Assembly (NCBI RefSeq): GCF_963677075.1 | Contig: NZ_OY781873.1 | Coordinates: 2,815,715 to 2,879,714 of the forward strand | DNA from: an uncultured Sphaerochaeta sp. | GTDB lineage: Bacteria; Spirochaetota; Spirochaetia; Sphaerochaetales; Sphaerochaetaceae | Reading direction: 5' to 3' | Length of the DNA stretch: 64,000 bases | Part shown: positions 19,445-28,823 of the stretch, piece after piece | How positions within the stretch are numbered: the first letter of the stretch is position 1 | How the letters are laid out: each line of letters opens with the position of its first letter | Position numbers and translations under genes: made by a program | Notes under the pieces: generated by a model | The model's input: only the letters and a program-made list of their open reading frames with translations | What the model was told of the DNA's origin: nothing | Databases searched by the model: none

Positions 19445-19464
19445 CATCTTCCCAGGAGGGTTGT

Positions 19465-20697
19465 ATGAATTACTTCTTCGATCAGCATTTCCATGTAATG
19501 AATATTGTACATCCAAACTTGCTCTCGTTCTTCTCCTCGTTGGAAGGAGGTATTGGGGACTTGGTAACCAGTGGAACCCTCTCCCCAAGCTATATCCTGA
19601 TCAACAAGAATCGCAAGAGCGCAGCACTGCTCAACCGTATCACCAATACATTGACTACCTTTGAACAGACCATCGGGGAGACCCTGGTCATGATGGAGGA
19701 TGACCTCATGGGGAAGTTCCCCAGTCATGACGAGGAAGCCCTTCGACCTGAAGAGCCCTATATCCGTGATGGAAAGATGCACATGCGTTCCCGCACGTAT
19801 GACAAGATGGCAATGTGCCCGCTCTTGATGGATTTCTCCAGCAACAAGATCAGAAACGACTCACTCTACTACCCTGCCCCCAATGAGGAAAAAATTCTGG
19901 ATTATGTAAAGGACACCTTGGAAGGGTTTGAATATTACAGAACAAACCATCCCGATGGATTGTTCGAGTTCTTCCCTTTTCTGGGTATCAACCCCCAGGT
20001 CCATACCATGGACTTCATAGAGAAACTGCTGGACACCTATATTCATAAGGAAAATGACAAGAAGCAATTTTATGGCGTTAAGTTCTACCCGCCAATGGGC
20101 TACGACCCATGGCCTACCGACCCAGAACAACGTGACAAAGTCATCATGATCTATGAGTTCTGCTCCAAGCATGACATTCCGATCATGACCCACTGTGACG
20201 ATCAGGGTTTTAGGGGTGTACCTGCAAAAGAAGCCTGGAAATATACTGCACCATCTTCCTATAAACCGGTGCTTGCCCGCTACCCTATGCTCAGGATTGA
20301 CTTCGCACACTATGGTTGGCAGTACAACCAATTGCAGAAGAATCCCTTGTCTCTTATCTCTGGATTGACAAGCAGGGTTCCTGATTCACCCTGGTTCTAT
20401 GATCTTGTTGAGCTTATGCAGCTCTATCCAAATGTATATGCAGATGTCTCATTCAGCGGAAGCAACCCTGATTTCTACCTACTACTCTCCAATTACTTGA
20501 AATCAATTGATGAAGAGCAAAGGCAGACCATACTCTCCAGAAGTCTCTTTGGTACTGATTTCTCGGTCAATCTTGTTAAAGTTGAATCATACACATCATA
20601 TTATCGAATCTTTGAGGAGTCACCTTTCACTGATGACGAGATTCATCAGATGGTTAACAGCAATCCCCTCAAGTTCATGCATCTGGACAACAATTGA
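19465..20697 (+). CDS. Amidohydrolase-like metal-dependent hydrolase
   Basis: A 410-residue protein that looks like an amidohydrolase-2 type TIM barrel. The N-terminal metal-binding motif would be DQHFHVMNIVHPNL, a second region is PIMTHCDDQGF, and DFAHYGWQYNQ and GTDFSVNLVK could supply the remaining metal ligands. The segment YGVKFYPPMGYDPWPTD is distinctive. No substrate can be named. AGGAGGGTTGT precedes ATG 19465. It stands alone between glnS and rubrerythrin. Confidence 0.7.
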   Translation: MNYFFDQHFHVMNIVHPNLLSFFSSLEGGIGDLVTSGTLSPSYILINKNRKSAALLNRITNTLTTFEQTIGETLVMMEDDLMGKFPSHDEEALRPEEPYIRDGKMHMRSRTYDKMAMCPLLMDFSSNKIRNDSLYYPAPNEEKILDYVKDTLEGFEYYRTNHPDGLFEFFPFLGINPQVHTMDFIEKLLDTYIHKENDKKQFYGVKFYPPMGYDPWPTDPEQRDKVIMIYEFCSKHDIPIMTHCDDQGFRGVPAKEAWKYTAPSSYKPVLARYPMLRIDFAHYGWQYNQLQKNPLSLISGLTSRVPDSPWFYDLVELMQLYPNVYADVSFSGSNPDFYLLLSNYLKSIDEEQRQTILSRSLFGTDFSVNLVKVESYTSYYRIFEESPFTDDEIHQMVNSNPLKFMHLDNN

Positions 20698-20708
20698 CAA
20701 CAAAATAC

Positions 20709-20734
20709 GAAAAAGCAGGCCTCAACAGCCTGCT
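20709..20734 (-). terminator. Terminator of rubrerythrin (probably bidirectional)
   Basis: AGCAGGC / GCCTGCT stem (20714-20734) followed on the minus strand by TTTTTC. It also lies 17 bases after the amidohydrolase stop on the plus strand, where the tail is CCTTCTTTG. Confidence 0.75.
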
Positions 20735-20756
20735 CCTTCTTTGAAACCATGAACCA

Positions 20757-21299
20757 TTAATAGTTCTTTGCAACAATCTCGAAATAAGCCTGGGGATGGT
20801 TACAAACCGGGCAGATGCCAGGAGCCTTTTTGCCGATGACAATATGACCACAGTTGGAACACTTCCACATCTGGTCTCCATCACGACTGAATACCAAGCC
20901 ACCCTCAACATTCTTCAAGAGGTCAAGATAGCGCTGTTCATGGTGCTTCTCGATGGCGGCAACCATTTCAAACAAGGTAGCAATCTTGGTAAAGCCCTCT
21001 TCACGAGCTTCCTTTGCAAAGTTTGCATACATATCGGTCCACTCATAGTGTTCACCGGCTGCTGCATCCTTCAGGTTAGTTGTGGTGGTAGGGATCTCAC
21101 CAGATTCCTGCAAAAGCTTGAACCAGATTTTTGCATGTTCTTTCTCATTGAAAGCAGTCTCTTCGAAGAGATTAGCAATCTGAACATACCCTTCTTTCTT
21201 TGCCTTAGAGGCATAATAGGTATACTTGTTCCGAGCCATGGACTCGCCAGCAAAAGCCTCTTGCAAGTTCTTCTCTGTTTTTGATCCTTTCAATTCCAT
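20757..21299 (-). CDS. rbr: Rubrerythrin
   Basis: A 180-residue cytoplasmic non-haem iron peroxidase that removes hydrogen peroxide in anaerobes. The N-terminal four-helix ferritin-like domain supplies the diiron ligands ([34 protein letters not shown]). The C-terminal rubredoxin-like domain has two CXXC knuckles (CSNCG and CPVC). Length is typical. It follows the PerR-like gene by 22 bases, so they are co-transcribed and probably peroxide-induced. Confidence 0.97.
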   Translation of the reverse strand: MELKGSKTEKNLQEAFAGESMARNKYTYYASKAKKEGYVQIANLFEETAFNEKEHAKIWFKLLQESGEIPTTTTNLKDAAAGEHYEWTDMYANFAKEAREEGFTKIATLFEMVAAIEKHHEQRYLDLLKNVEGGLVFSRDGDQMWKCSNCGHIVIGKKAPGICPVCNHPQAYFEIVAKNY

Positions 21300-21321
21300 T
21301 CCTTGCTCCTTTCAGTGACTG

Positions 21322-21723
21322 CTATTGAGCAGCACGCATATTTTTTTTACATTCGGGACAGATCCCGTTGAAAACTATTTCATATGATTCAAGCGTATAT
21401 CCGTTGGTATCAACATTTCGTTCAGACAGATTGATATCCTCATAAAGCTCGATATCATCCACACGCTTACAGTGGATGCACTGAATGTGGTAATGGTTTC
21501 CCAAAGTGCGATCAAAATGGTCAGGACCTCCGAGAACCCTGACGCGTTTCACCTTTCCTTCCTCAACAAGTGAGTTCAGATTTCGATACACTGTGGCTCT
21601 ACTAATCGAAGGATGTTTTTCAACAATACGCTCGTAAATTTGTTCAGCATTTGGATGGTTTGTAGCATTGGTAACCGCTTCCCACACCAACCCCTTTTGT
21701 ATTGTTTGTCGCTTATCTTTCAT
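21322..21723 (-). CDS. perR: Fur-family peroxide regulator (PerR-like)
   Basis: A 133-residue metalloregulator. The winged-helix domain reads HPNAEQIYERIVEKHPSISRATVYRNL; the dimerisation domain has HYHIQCIHCKRVDD and a structural zinc site from CIHC and CPEC. Pairing with rubrerythrin suggests a PerR rather than a Fur role, with iron-dependent histidine oxidation as the switch. A 15-base perfect palindrome 18 bases upstream (21741-21755) is a likely autoregulatory operator. Confidence 0.9.
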   Translation of the reverse strand: MKDKRQTIQKGLVWEAVTNATNHPNAEQIYERIVEKHPSISRATVYRNLNSLVEEGKVKRVRVLGGPDHFDRTLGNHYHIQCIHCKRVDDIELYEDINLSERNVDTNGYTLESYEIVFNGICPECKKNMRAAQ

Positions 21724-21740
21724 GGGTTTTTCCTAAATGA

Positions 21741-21755
21741 TATTGAATCTCAATA
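21741..21755. promoter_or_regulatory. Probable PerR box upstream of perR-rbr
   Basis: TATTGAATCTCAATA is a perfect 6-3-6 inverted repeat. Fur-family operators have this size and A/T bias, though it differs from the Bacillus PerR consensus. Confidence 0.55.
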
Positions 21756-21830
21756 GTTATCTTACTCGATGAAATGTACCCTGTCAACATGATACGTTCT
21801 GAAGGAAATAATCTTTATGGCAATCAGCAT

Positions 21831-21853
21831 AGAACCCCCAAAAAGGGGGCTCT
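21831..21853 (-). terminator. Hairpin after the methyltransferase/repeat-tail gene
   Basis: AGAGCCCCC, loop TTTTT, GGGGGTTCT: a 9-bp stem with one G-U pair, 28 bases after the ancestral stop at 21881-21883. There is no T-run after the stem. Confidence 0.5.
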
Positions 21854-22015
21854 ATACATATATGATAACTGGTTAATGAATCATTCAGAGAAGAACGAAT
21901 CGTCTTCGTGTTCACCTCTGGTCTTGGTCTGACGGAAAGAGTCAAAACCATACGGTTTTGGTCCAGATTTCCGTTGTCGACGCTCATCACTTCCACCATC
22001 TCTTCCTCTTCTATC

Positions 22016-22920
22016 ACTGGAGAATGATGGACGGCCACCTGGGCGTCTGTCATCTCTATCACGGAAGGAAGGACGGTCACCACCTGGGCGTCGGTCATCT
22101 CTATCACGGAAGGAAGGACGGTCACCACCTGGGCGTCGGTCATCTCTATCACGGAAGGAAGGACGGTCGCCACCTGGGCGTCGGTCATCTCTATCACGGA
22201 AGGAGGGACGGTCGCCACCACGTCTGTCGTCTCTATCACGGAAAGAAGGACGATCACCACCTGGGCGTCGGTCATCTCTATCACGGAAGGAGGGACGGTC
22301 GCCACCGCGTCTGTCATCTCTATCACGGAAGGAAGGACGATCGCCACCGCGTCTGTCATCTCTATCACGGAAAGAAGGACGATCACCACCTGGGCGTCTG
22401 TCATCTCTATCACGGAAGAAGGACGATCACCACCTGGGCGTCGGTCATCTCTATCACGGAAGGAAGGACGATCACCACCTTGGGCGTCTAGGAGGGACGG
22501 TCGCCACTTGGGCGTCTGTCGCCGTAGGAAGGACGGTCGCCACTTGGGCGTCTGTCACCGTATGAAGGACGGTCGCCACCGCGTCTGTCATCTCTATCAC
22601 GGAAGGAAGGACGATCACCACCGCGTCTGTCATCTCTATCACGGAAGGAAGGACGATCACCACCGCGTCTGTCATCTCTATCACGGAAGGAAGGACGATC
22701 ACCACCGCGTCTGTCATCTCTATCACGGAAGGAAGGACGATCACCACCGCGTCTGTCATCTCTATCACGGAAGAAGGACGATCACCACCGCGTCTGTCAT
22801 CTCTTCACGGAAGGAAGGACGATCACCACCGCGTCTGTCATCTCTATCACGGAAGAAAGGACGATCACCACCGCGTCGGTCATCTCTATCACGGAAAGGA
22901 CGGTCTCCACGTGGACGTCT
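22016..22920 (-). repeat. Array of 42/45-bp coding repeats with frame-breaking indels
   Basis: At least 18 copies of a unit encoding RDRDDRRGGDRPSF (42 bp) or the form with an extra Pro (RDRDDRRPGGDRPSF, 45 bp). Units begin (plus-strand landmark CATCTCTATCACGG or a variant) at 22051, 22096, 22141, 22186, 22228, 22273, 22315, 22357, 22402, 22446, 22589, 22631, 22673, 22715, 22757, 22798, 22839 and 22881. Spacing departs from multiples of three at 22402-22446 (44), 22446-22589 (143, containing variant YGDRRPSGDRPS units), 22757-22798 (41) and 22798-22839 (41). Each departure is one base short modulo three. No spacer-like unique sequence separates units. Confidence 0.95.
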
Positions 22921-24393
22921 GTCGTTTCTGTCGTTGTATGAAGGTCGCTCCCCACGTCGATCATCTCTACGAGGTTCACGATTTTCAGTCTCTCGTTTCT
23001 CAGAAGCTTCTTCTGCTGAAGGTTCCTGTACTAACGGGGCGAAATCGTGGTCATCCCAACTAAGCGTGAGAAGATCATCCTCAACTTCATTCGGTTCAAC
23101 CACAGGAATTTCTTCATCATCGGATTCATCAGTTTCCGTCTCAACTGATTCTTCATCAGCCTGAGTCAGTTCATTATCTTCATCATTGAGATCTTCGATT
23201 TCCTGGTCTGCCTCATCATTGAGGAGCACCATATCTTCTTCTGCCTGTTCGGGTTCTGCTACAGTTGTGTTTGCTGCTTCTTCTACTATGGGTTTTTCTT
23301 CGGTTTCCAGTTCTACTGGTTCATTCTTTTCTTTTGCTTTCATTGTCTTTACTTCTTTGTTTAGTATACGGGCTTCCTGCCCATTCTCATCGTGCTGGTC
23401 TTGTTTGCCAGCTTTCTCTTGTACGGAGGTTATCCATCTTTCTGGTATCCGTATATCTTCGTGTTTCGTCAGCAACCACGTCCTCGCAGTTCCCAGACGG
23501 CGGGTAAATCCCGGTGCTGCGACTCGCCTGGTAATCTCTTTGATCTCAAATCCACGTATTGCTTTCTCATCCATCTTGAATGTTCCCAAATTTGTCGAGA
23601 ACACTAACTTTCCACCCATCGCAAGAAGGGCATTAAGCACCTTCATCCAACGCAAATAGTCCCTCTGGACATCAAAATCGTGATCCATTTTCCGACTGTT
23701 CGAAAAACTCGGCGGGTCGAAAATGATCAGGTCATACTTCTTGCCTTGTGCATATGCTTCCATCACATATGTCCATGCATCTGCAGCAATGCAAGGAACC
23801 ACTGTGGACGGAAATCCATTATCGGCAAGATTCTTCTCTGCCCATGCAGTATAGGTACTGGACAAGTCCACAGATTCTACACGTTCAGCTCCACCACGGG
23901 CAGCATATACCGAGAAGGACCCTGTGTAGGAGAACAAGTTCAACACCTTGCATCCTCGGCTCATACCTTCAACCACTGTCCTTGTAAGCATATGGTCCAG
24001 GAATAAGCCGGTGTCAATCCGCTTGGTCAGATCAACAGTGAACAAAAGTCCATTTTCATTGACCTGTACTTTTATGGATTGTTCGCTTTGCAAGCTATGC
24101 TGTTCCTTTCCCCTCCGCTTTGGACGTCGATGGAACACCACATGACTGGTCTGTACGTAGAGCATTCGTGAGACGATATCGCAGCAAATCCTCTCATCCT
24201 CTTCATCCAACCCATCATCGCTGTAATCGGTGATTCTTGCATAGGGGCCATAGAGATCAACAGTAACAGGAAACCGTTCCAGGTTTCGGTCATACACCCT
24301 CATGCAGGTCGTGTTGCTTTGCAACATCATCCGACGCATCTTGAGAGCGTTTTGCTTTAAAATCTTTCCAAAATCCTTTTCTGTATAATCCAT
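22765..24393 (-). CDS. Class I SAM-dependent methyltransferase (RlmI/RlmK-like) with charged repeat tail, C-terminus frameshifted
   Basis: 542 codons as read. Residues 1-330 form an rRNA large-subunit-type methyltransferase: FTVDLTKRIDTGLFLDHM, SAM site VLNLFSYTGSFSVYAARGGA, and catalytic LIIFDPPSFSNSRKM. Residues 345-465 are strongly acidic and low complexity (LLNDEADQEIEDLNDEDNE). Then a basic RDDRRGGDRPSFRD repeat tail begins. Two single-base losses at 22839 and 22798 end the frame in EEMTDAVVIVLLP. The original C-terminus appears to be ...GEHEDDSFFSE with stop 21881-21883, so the ancestral gene spans 21881-24393. The tail resembles RNA-binding disordered regions. Confidence 0.85.
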   Translation of the reverse strand: MDYTEKDFGKILKQNALKMRRMMLQSNTTCMRVYDRNLERFPVTVDLYGPYARITDYSDDGLDEEDERICCDIVSRMLYVQTSHVVFHRRPKRRGKEQHSLQSEQSIKVQVNENGLLFTVDLTKRIDTGLFLDHMLTRTVVEGMSRGCKVLNLFSYTGSFSVYAARGGAERVESVDLSSTYTAWAEKNLADNGFPSTVVPCIAADAWTYVMEAYAQGKKYDLIIFDPPSFSNSRKMDHDFDVQRDYLRWMKVLNALLAMGGKLVFSTNLGTFKMDEKAIRGFEIKEITRRVAAPGFTRRLGTARTWLLTKHEDIRIPERWITSVQEKAGKQDQHDENGQEARILNKEVKTMKAKEKNEPVELETEEKPIVEEAANTTVAEPEQAEEDMVLLNDEADQEIEDLNDEDNELTQADEESVETETDESDDEEIPVVEPNEVEDDLLTLSWDDHDFAPLVQEPSAEEASEKRETENREPRRDDRRGERPSYNDRNDRRPRGDRPFRDRDDRRGGDRPFFRDRDDRRGGDRPSFREEMTDAVVIVLLP

Positions 24394-24471
24394 GACAATC
24401 CCAGTAGCTCTTTCTGCAACGCAGTGTATATGGTACTATAGAAAAAAGCTAGAGAAGCGAAGGAAAAATTC

Positions 24472-24945
24472 ATGGAAGATGATGCACAGGCTTTTATTGA
24501 GAATCTAGAAAGACGTCACGAAGCTCCTATAACCTGGAGAACCTATGCTACATGGTATGGTAATAACAGGAACATCATGCGGGAGTTTGGTGTTTTTCTC
24601 TATAGGGTTAAAAACACCCTCCATTTTGAAGATTTTGAGCGAACTCCCTCATTGTTTGGAATCAGTCTCAAACCCAGAAAGAAAAAGGAACCTTTCATCA
24701 AGCATGAGGGTTCCTTTGCTATTGATGAGGTTGAGACCACCCGCCCTATTCCCAAAGCTATTGCCTACAAGGTTTCACAGGGTGCTATCACGGTGGAACA
24801 GGTTCGTATGGCTACATCGCTGGACAAACTATTCAGACAGATGGTAGAGATGGTAATACTCAAGAACGGAACCGTTCATTTTTTTGAACTTATGGATCGC
24901 AAGCAATTTATTAAAGAGCTGGGAACAATCAGCAAGGAGGACTAA
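24472..24945 (+). CDS. Conserved hypothetical cytoplasmic protein
   Basis: 157 residues with no signal peptide, membrane segment or family I recognise. It is rich in charged helices, with a basic run (LKPRKKKEP) near residue 70 and a helical C-terminal half (AIAYKVSQGAITVEQVRMATSLDKLF). It stops three bases before the phosphohexomutase start, so it belongs to the same operon, and is divergent from the methyltransferase gene. Confidence 0.75.
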   Translation: MEDDAQAFIENLERRHEAPITWRTYATWYGNNRNIMREFGVFLYRVKNTLHFEDFERTPSLFGISLKPRKKKEPFIKHEGSFAIDEVETTRPIPKAIAYKVSQGAITVEQVRMATSLDKLFRQMVEMVILKNGTVHFFELMDRKQFIKELGTISKED

Positions 24946-24948
24946 TAC

Positions 24949-26286
24949 ATGGGCGCATTCAAGGCGTATGATATCAGGGGAATCTACAACAAAGATTTCA
25001 ATAAAGAAACTGTCTACAAGATTGGGTATTTTCTACCCAAGCTGTTGAACAGCAAGGTGGTACTGGTAGGACGGGACGTGAGATCCAGCAGCGAGGAGAT
25101 CTTCGCATCCTTGTGCGAAGGGATCACAGACAGTGGTGCTGATGTATTTGACATTGGACTCGCTACCACTCCTATGGTGTACTTCTCCACGGTACACTTC
25201 GAGGTTGATGCATCTGTTCAGATTACCGCAAGTCACAATCCTGCCATCTACAATGGGTTGAAGATCAGTAGGACTAAGGCTGTTCCTGTTGGCTCTGATA
25301 GTGGACTGAAAGAACTCGAGGCCATGGTAAACAATGACCCAATAGTGGTTGCTGAACAGAAAGGTACAGTACAAAGCAAAGATGCAAAACAACCCTATCT
25401 TGCCTTCTTGAAGCAGTACGTTCCAGATACAAGTGGCTTAAACCTCTCCATCGACTGTTCTCATGGCATGGCAAACCTCCTGGTCAAGGATCTCCTTGGC
25501 AATGATCATCACTATCTGTATGACCATTTCGATGGTACTTTCCCTGCCCATGAACCCAATCCTCTGGAAGTCGAGAACTGCGAGGACTTGAAAGTAGCTG
25601 TCCTTAAGAACAAGAGCGATATTGGAGTCATTTATGACGGTGATGCAGACCGAGTTATGTTCCTTGATGAAAATGGTAGGTTCCTTCAACCCGATTACAT
25701 AACAGCAGTCCTTGGGTACTACTATTTGCACAAGGAAAAGGGAAACGTGCTTGTCGATATCCGCACAAGTCGCTCAACCACTGAGTACCTGACCAACCTT
25801 GGAGCAACAGTACATGTCTGGAAGGTGGGCCATGCGTTCGCGAAGACAAAACTCCGTGACCTTGGGGCAATCTTCGGAGGAGAACTTGCCGGACACTATT
25901 ACTTCAGGGACTTCTATAACTGCGACAGTGGTTTCCTTGCTTCTCTCCTGGTCTTGGAGGTTGTAACGGAGCTCAAGAAACAGGGAAAAACCATTGGTGA
26001 GTTTATTGACTCGGTCATAGCCTATGCAAACAGTGGAGAGATGAATTTCAAGCTGGAACAGAAAGATGAAGCCATGCAAGCACTCTTTGAGCGTTATGCT
26101 ACCAATGACAAGCCTGAGAAGGTAATGGACTTTGATGGGTATCGCATCGAATTCCCTTCCTGGTGGTTCAATGTTCGAAAGAGTAACACAGAACCCTATC
26201 TACGCCTGGTTGTAGAGGCTAAGACGAAGGAAGAACTTCAGGAGAGAACCAAAGAGCTTTCCTCGATTATCAAGCAATTCAACTAA
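24949..26286 (+). CDS. manB: Phosphomannomutase / phosphoglucomutase
   Basis: A 445-residue phosphohexomutase interconverting hexose-1- and hexose-6-phosphates. The active-site phosphoserine loop is VQITASHNPAIYNGLKI; the magnesium loop is YDGDADRVMF; the sugar-binding GGELAGHYYF and C-terminal phosphate-binding RKSNTEPYLRL are all present. AGGAGG lies upstream of ATG 24949. With galE 16 bases downstream it should supply nucleotide sugars for glycans or galactose use. Confidence 0.95.
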   Translation: MGAFKAYDIRGIYNKDFNKETVYKIGYFLPKLLNSKVVLVGRDVRSSSEEIFASLCEGITDSGADVFDIGLATTPMVYFSTVHFEVDASVQITASHNPAIYNGLKISRTKAVPVGSDSGLKELEAMVNNDPIVVAEQKGTVQSKDAKQPYLAFLKQYVPDTSGLNLSIDCSHGMANLLVKDLLGNDHHYLYDHFDGTFPAHEPNPLEVENCEDLKVAVLKNKSDIGVIYDGDADRVMFLDENGRFLQPDYITAVLGYYYLHKEKGNVLVDIRTSRSTTEYLTNLGATVHVWKVGHAFAKTKLRDLGAIFGGELAGHYYFRDFYNCDSGFLASLLVLEVVTELKKQGKTIGEFIDSVIAYANSGEMNFKLEQKDEAMQALFERYATNDKPEKVMDFDGYRIEFPSWWFNVRKSNTEPYLRLVVEAKTKEELQERTKELSSIIKQFN

Positions 26287-26302
26287 GGAAGGAAGATACA
26301 CG

Positions 26303-27289
26303 ATGAAAGTATTACTATTTGGAGGTGCCGGTTATATCGGCACCCACGTAGCTCTGGAGTTTCTGGACCGCAATGATACGGTTGGCATCTTTGACAATCT
26401 CTCCAGTGGACTGAAGAGTAACGTCAGTGACCAAGCCATCTTCTTCGAGGGTGATATCCGAGACAAAGAACGGGTTGTTGAAGTATTACAGGAAGGATGG
26501 GATGTCGTTATCCATCTCGCTGCATTCAAGGCAGCCGGAGAATCGATGATCAAGCCTGTCAAATATTCAGAGAACAACATCACTGGTTCCCTGAACCTAA
26601 TCACAGGGTGCATAGAGACAGGCACCAAACATTTCATACTCTCCTCCTCTGCAGCAGTATATGGAGAACCTTCATACCTTCCTGTAGATGAGAAGCATCC
26701 CAAGAATCCTACCAATTATTATGGGTATACAAAGCTCTGTGTTGAAGAGAACTTGAAATGGTACAGTGAACTTAAAGGGCTTCATTATGTCTCGCTGAGA
26801 TACTTCAATGCTGCAGGATATGATGGTGAGAGACGCATGCTCGGATTGGAAAACAACCCAGCCAATCTCATTCCAGTAGTCATGGAAGTTGCCAGTGGTA
26901 TCCGCCCCAACCTACTTGTCTTCGGAAACGATTATGATACAGTCGATGGAACAGGAGTCCGTGACTATGTACATGTTACCGATCTGGCAAAAGGCCATGT
27001 ACTTGCAGCCGATCATCTGATGGCGGGAAGTGACAGCTTGGTAGTGAACCTCGGAAGTGAGGAAGGATTGAGCGTACAACAGATTCTCGATACTGCAAGA
27101 GAGATAACCGGCAAACCAATTGAAGCACAATATGTTGACCGCAGGCCGGGGGACCCAGCAAAGCTTGTAGCTTCATCTAAGATGGCTTACAAAGCCCTAG
27201 GATGGAAAGCAGAGCACTCTTCTGTAGAGAATATCATCAAGACAACTTGGATGGTCTATGAGGCTAACCAGAAGCATATGAACCGATAG
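26303..27289 (+). CDS. galE: UDP-glucose 4-epimerase
   Basis: A 328-residue extended short-chain dehydrogenase. NAD site GGAGYIGTHVALEF at residues 6-19; catalytic Ser in SSSAAVYGEP; YYGYTK gives the YxxxK pair; and VRDYVHVTDLAKGH is the conserved GalE block. It interconverts UDP-glucose and UDP-galactose in the cytoplasm. Last gene of the operon, followed by a clear terminator at 27318-27347. A separate aldose 1-epimerase (galM) is at 34219-35253. Confidence 0.96.
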   Translation: MKVLLFGGAGYIGTHVALEFLDRNDTVGIFDNLSSGLKSNVSDQAIFFEGDIRDKERVVEVLQEGWDVVIHLAAFKAAGESMIKPVKYSENNITGSLNLITGCIETGTKHFILSSSAAVYGEPSYLPVDEKHPKNPTNYYGYTKLCVEENLKWYSELKGLHYVSLRYFNAAGYDGERRMLGLENNPANLIPVVMEVASGIRPNLLVFGNDYDTVDGTGVRDYVHVTDLAKGHVLAADHLMAGSDSLVVNLGSEEGLSVQQILDTAREITGKPIEAQYVDRRPGDPAKLVASSKMAYKALGWKAEHSSVENIIKTTWMVYEANQKHMNR

Positions 27290-27317
27290 TCTTCATAGCG
27301 TCTTCACTACTTTTATT

Positions 27318-27347
27318 AACGGCAGTCACATGGCTGTCGTTTTTATT
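27318..27347 (+). terminator. Intrinsic terminator after galE
   Basis: ACGGCAG / CTGTCGT stem (one G-U pair) followed by TTTTATTT. It ends the 24472-27289 operon. Confidence 0.85.
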
Positions 27348-27391
27348 TGACGAAGTGCTCTTCGAATGCAAGCATAAGGAAGGGGAGCATT

Positions 27392-28648
27392 ATGAAATTC
27401 ATTATCCGCCTCGCCATAAAGAATCTCAGTCGCTATAGACGCCGTACAGCGATTACAGCTGGAGCAATAGCAATAGGAATCATGGCTTTCATTATTGTAG
27501 ATTCCATCTTCTTGGGAGCAAAACTAGAATCTGAGAGAAATTTACGACTATATGAGACAGCCTCACTCCGTATATATACCCCAGAATATTGGAATGAACG
27601 TCATTTCCTTCCGCTTGAGTACTCGATAAAAGACCCCTCTAAAGTTTTGCAAATTCTGGAAGACAGAGGATTGAAAGCTACACCTAGAACGTTGTTCTCA
27701 GCTGATATGATTCTCTATAAGCAAGATTTCAATGAGGATGGTACACTCCCTGTTACGGTAACTGCCGTCAATCCAGAAACTGATTCATCTGTGTATAAGT
27801 TTGAAGACACACTCCACCAAGGAAGATTTCTTAAGCCAGGTGAGATGGATGGAATAGTAATTGGAAGCTGGTTTGCTGAGGATATCGGGGCTGAGGTAGG
27901 ATATTGGGTCACCTTGTTAACAAGAGGTAATGGCGGTTTCTATGAAGCCTTTGATATGCAAATTGTCGGAATCGTGAATTGCCCTAATCCCAATGTCAAC
28001 AGAACCTTGGTAATGATGGATATCCAAGCAGCAGATACGTTCCTTGCAATGGAGGGTGCTGTTACCAATATCGACATTTCACTAGCCAATGGTAAAGATA
28101 TCGAGTCGGCTGCTCTCTCACTCCAAACAGTACTCGATAAAGCTGGTCACGACCTTGCAGTCTATTCATGGAAAGATCTTGCAAAAGATTACCTAGCCCT
28201 CATGAGTGCTGACAGAGGAGTCTCCAATATCATTCTTTTTTTGGTATTTATCATCGCAGCTGTGGGAGTATCTAACACGATGCTGATGGCGATGTATGAG
28301 CGAATGAGAGAGATTGGGATGATGCGAGCATTGGGTATGCGTGATCGCTCTATCTACATGCTCTTACTCATTGAAGCCGGAGGCATAGGTTTCCTGGGCT
28401 CCCTTATAGGTTGCCTCTTCGGAGCTCTAGTAAATCTATATCTGGTCGAAACTGGAATCGATTTTGGGTTCATGTTCAGAAACATGGATATTGGTTATAG
28501 AATCCAAAATGTCATGCGCGGTTCTTGGAGTATTTCTACAATCGCAAAAGCTTTTCTCAGTGGTATCCTACTCTCAATGATAGTTGCGGTTGCTCCAATC
28601 AGAAGAGCAATGAAGCAAGATATTCCTACATGCCTGCACCATCAATAG
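27392..28648 (+). CDS. FtsX/MacB-type ABC transporter permease, orphan
   Basis: A 418-residue membrane protein. One transmembrane helix near the N-terminus (ITAGAIAIGIMAFIIVDSIF), a roughly 230-residue extracytoplasmic domain, then three C-terminal helices (residues about 285-415). The conserved block NTMLMAMYERMREIGMMRALGM is the FtsX coupling region. Such permeases export lipoproteins or lipids, or transmit force to hydrolases, with a separate LolD/MacB-like ATPase. No ATPase gene is adjacent on either side, which is unusual. GGAAGGGGAG precedes ATG 27392. Confidence 0.9.
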   Translation: MKFIIRLAIKNLSRYRRRTAITAGAIAIGIMAFIIVDSIFLGAKLESERNLRLYETASLRIYTPEYWNERHFLPLEYSIKDPSKVLQILEDRGLKATPRTLFSADMILYKQDFNEDGTLPVTVTAVNPETDSSVYKFEDTLHQGRFLKPGEMDGIVIGSWFAEDIGAEVGYWVTLLTRGNGGFYEAFDMQIVGIVNCPNPNVNRTLVMMDIQAADTFLAMEGAVTNIDISLANGKDIESAALSLQTVLDKAGHDLAVYSWKDLAKDYLALMSADRGVSNIILFLVFIIAAVGVSNTMLMAMYERMREIGMMRALGMRDRSIYMLLLIEAGGIGFLGSLIGCLFGALVNLYLVETGIDFGFMFRNMDIGYRIQNVMRGSWSISTIAKAFLSGILLSMIVAVAPIRRAMKQDIPTCLHHQ

Positions 28649-28689
28649 CATTACTTCGAGTCCAGCTACCACGTGTCACGAATCGATAC

Positions 28690-28728
28690 AATAAAAAAAG
28701 ACAACCCAATAGGATTGTCTTTTTTCTT
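28690..28728. terminator. Bidirectional terminator between the FtsX permease and tRNA-Asn
   Basis: AAAAAAAGACAACCC, loop AATA, GGATTGTCTTTTTT. T-runs exist on both strands, so it can end the permease (plus) and the tRNA (minus). Confidence 0.85.
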
Positions 28729-28729
28729 G

Positions 28730-28802
<73 letters not shown>

Positions 28803-28823
28803 ATAACGTTTCGAACGATAGGA

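Noticed and set aside
21784..22413. Minus-strand open frame rich in VIEMTDAQVVTVLPS
   Set aside because: It is the +1 reading of the RDDRRPGGDRPSF repeats created by the indels, not an independent gene.
22016..22920. CRISPR-like regular repeat array
   Set aside because: Repeats are contiguous with no unique spacers, encode a protein pattern in register with the upstream methyltransferase, and no cas gene is near.
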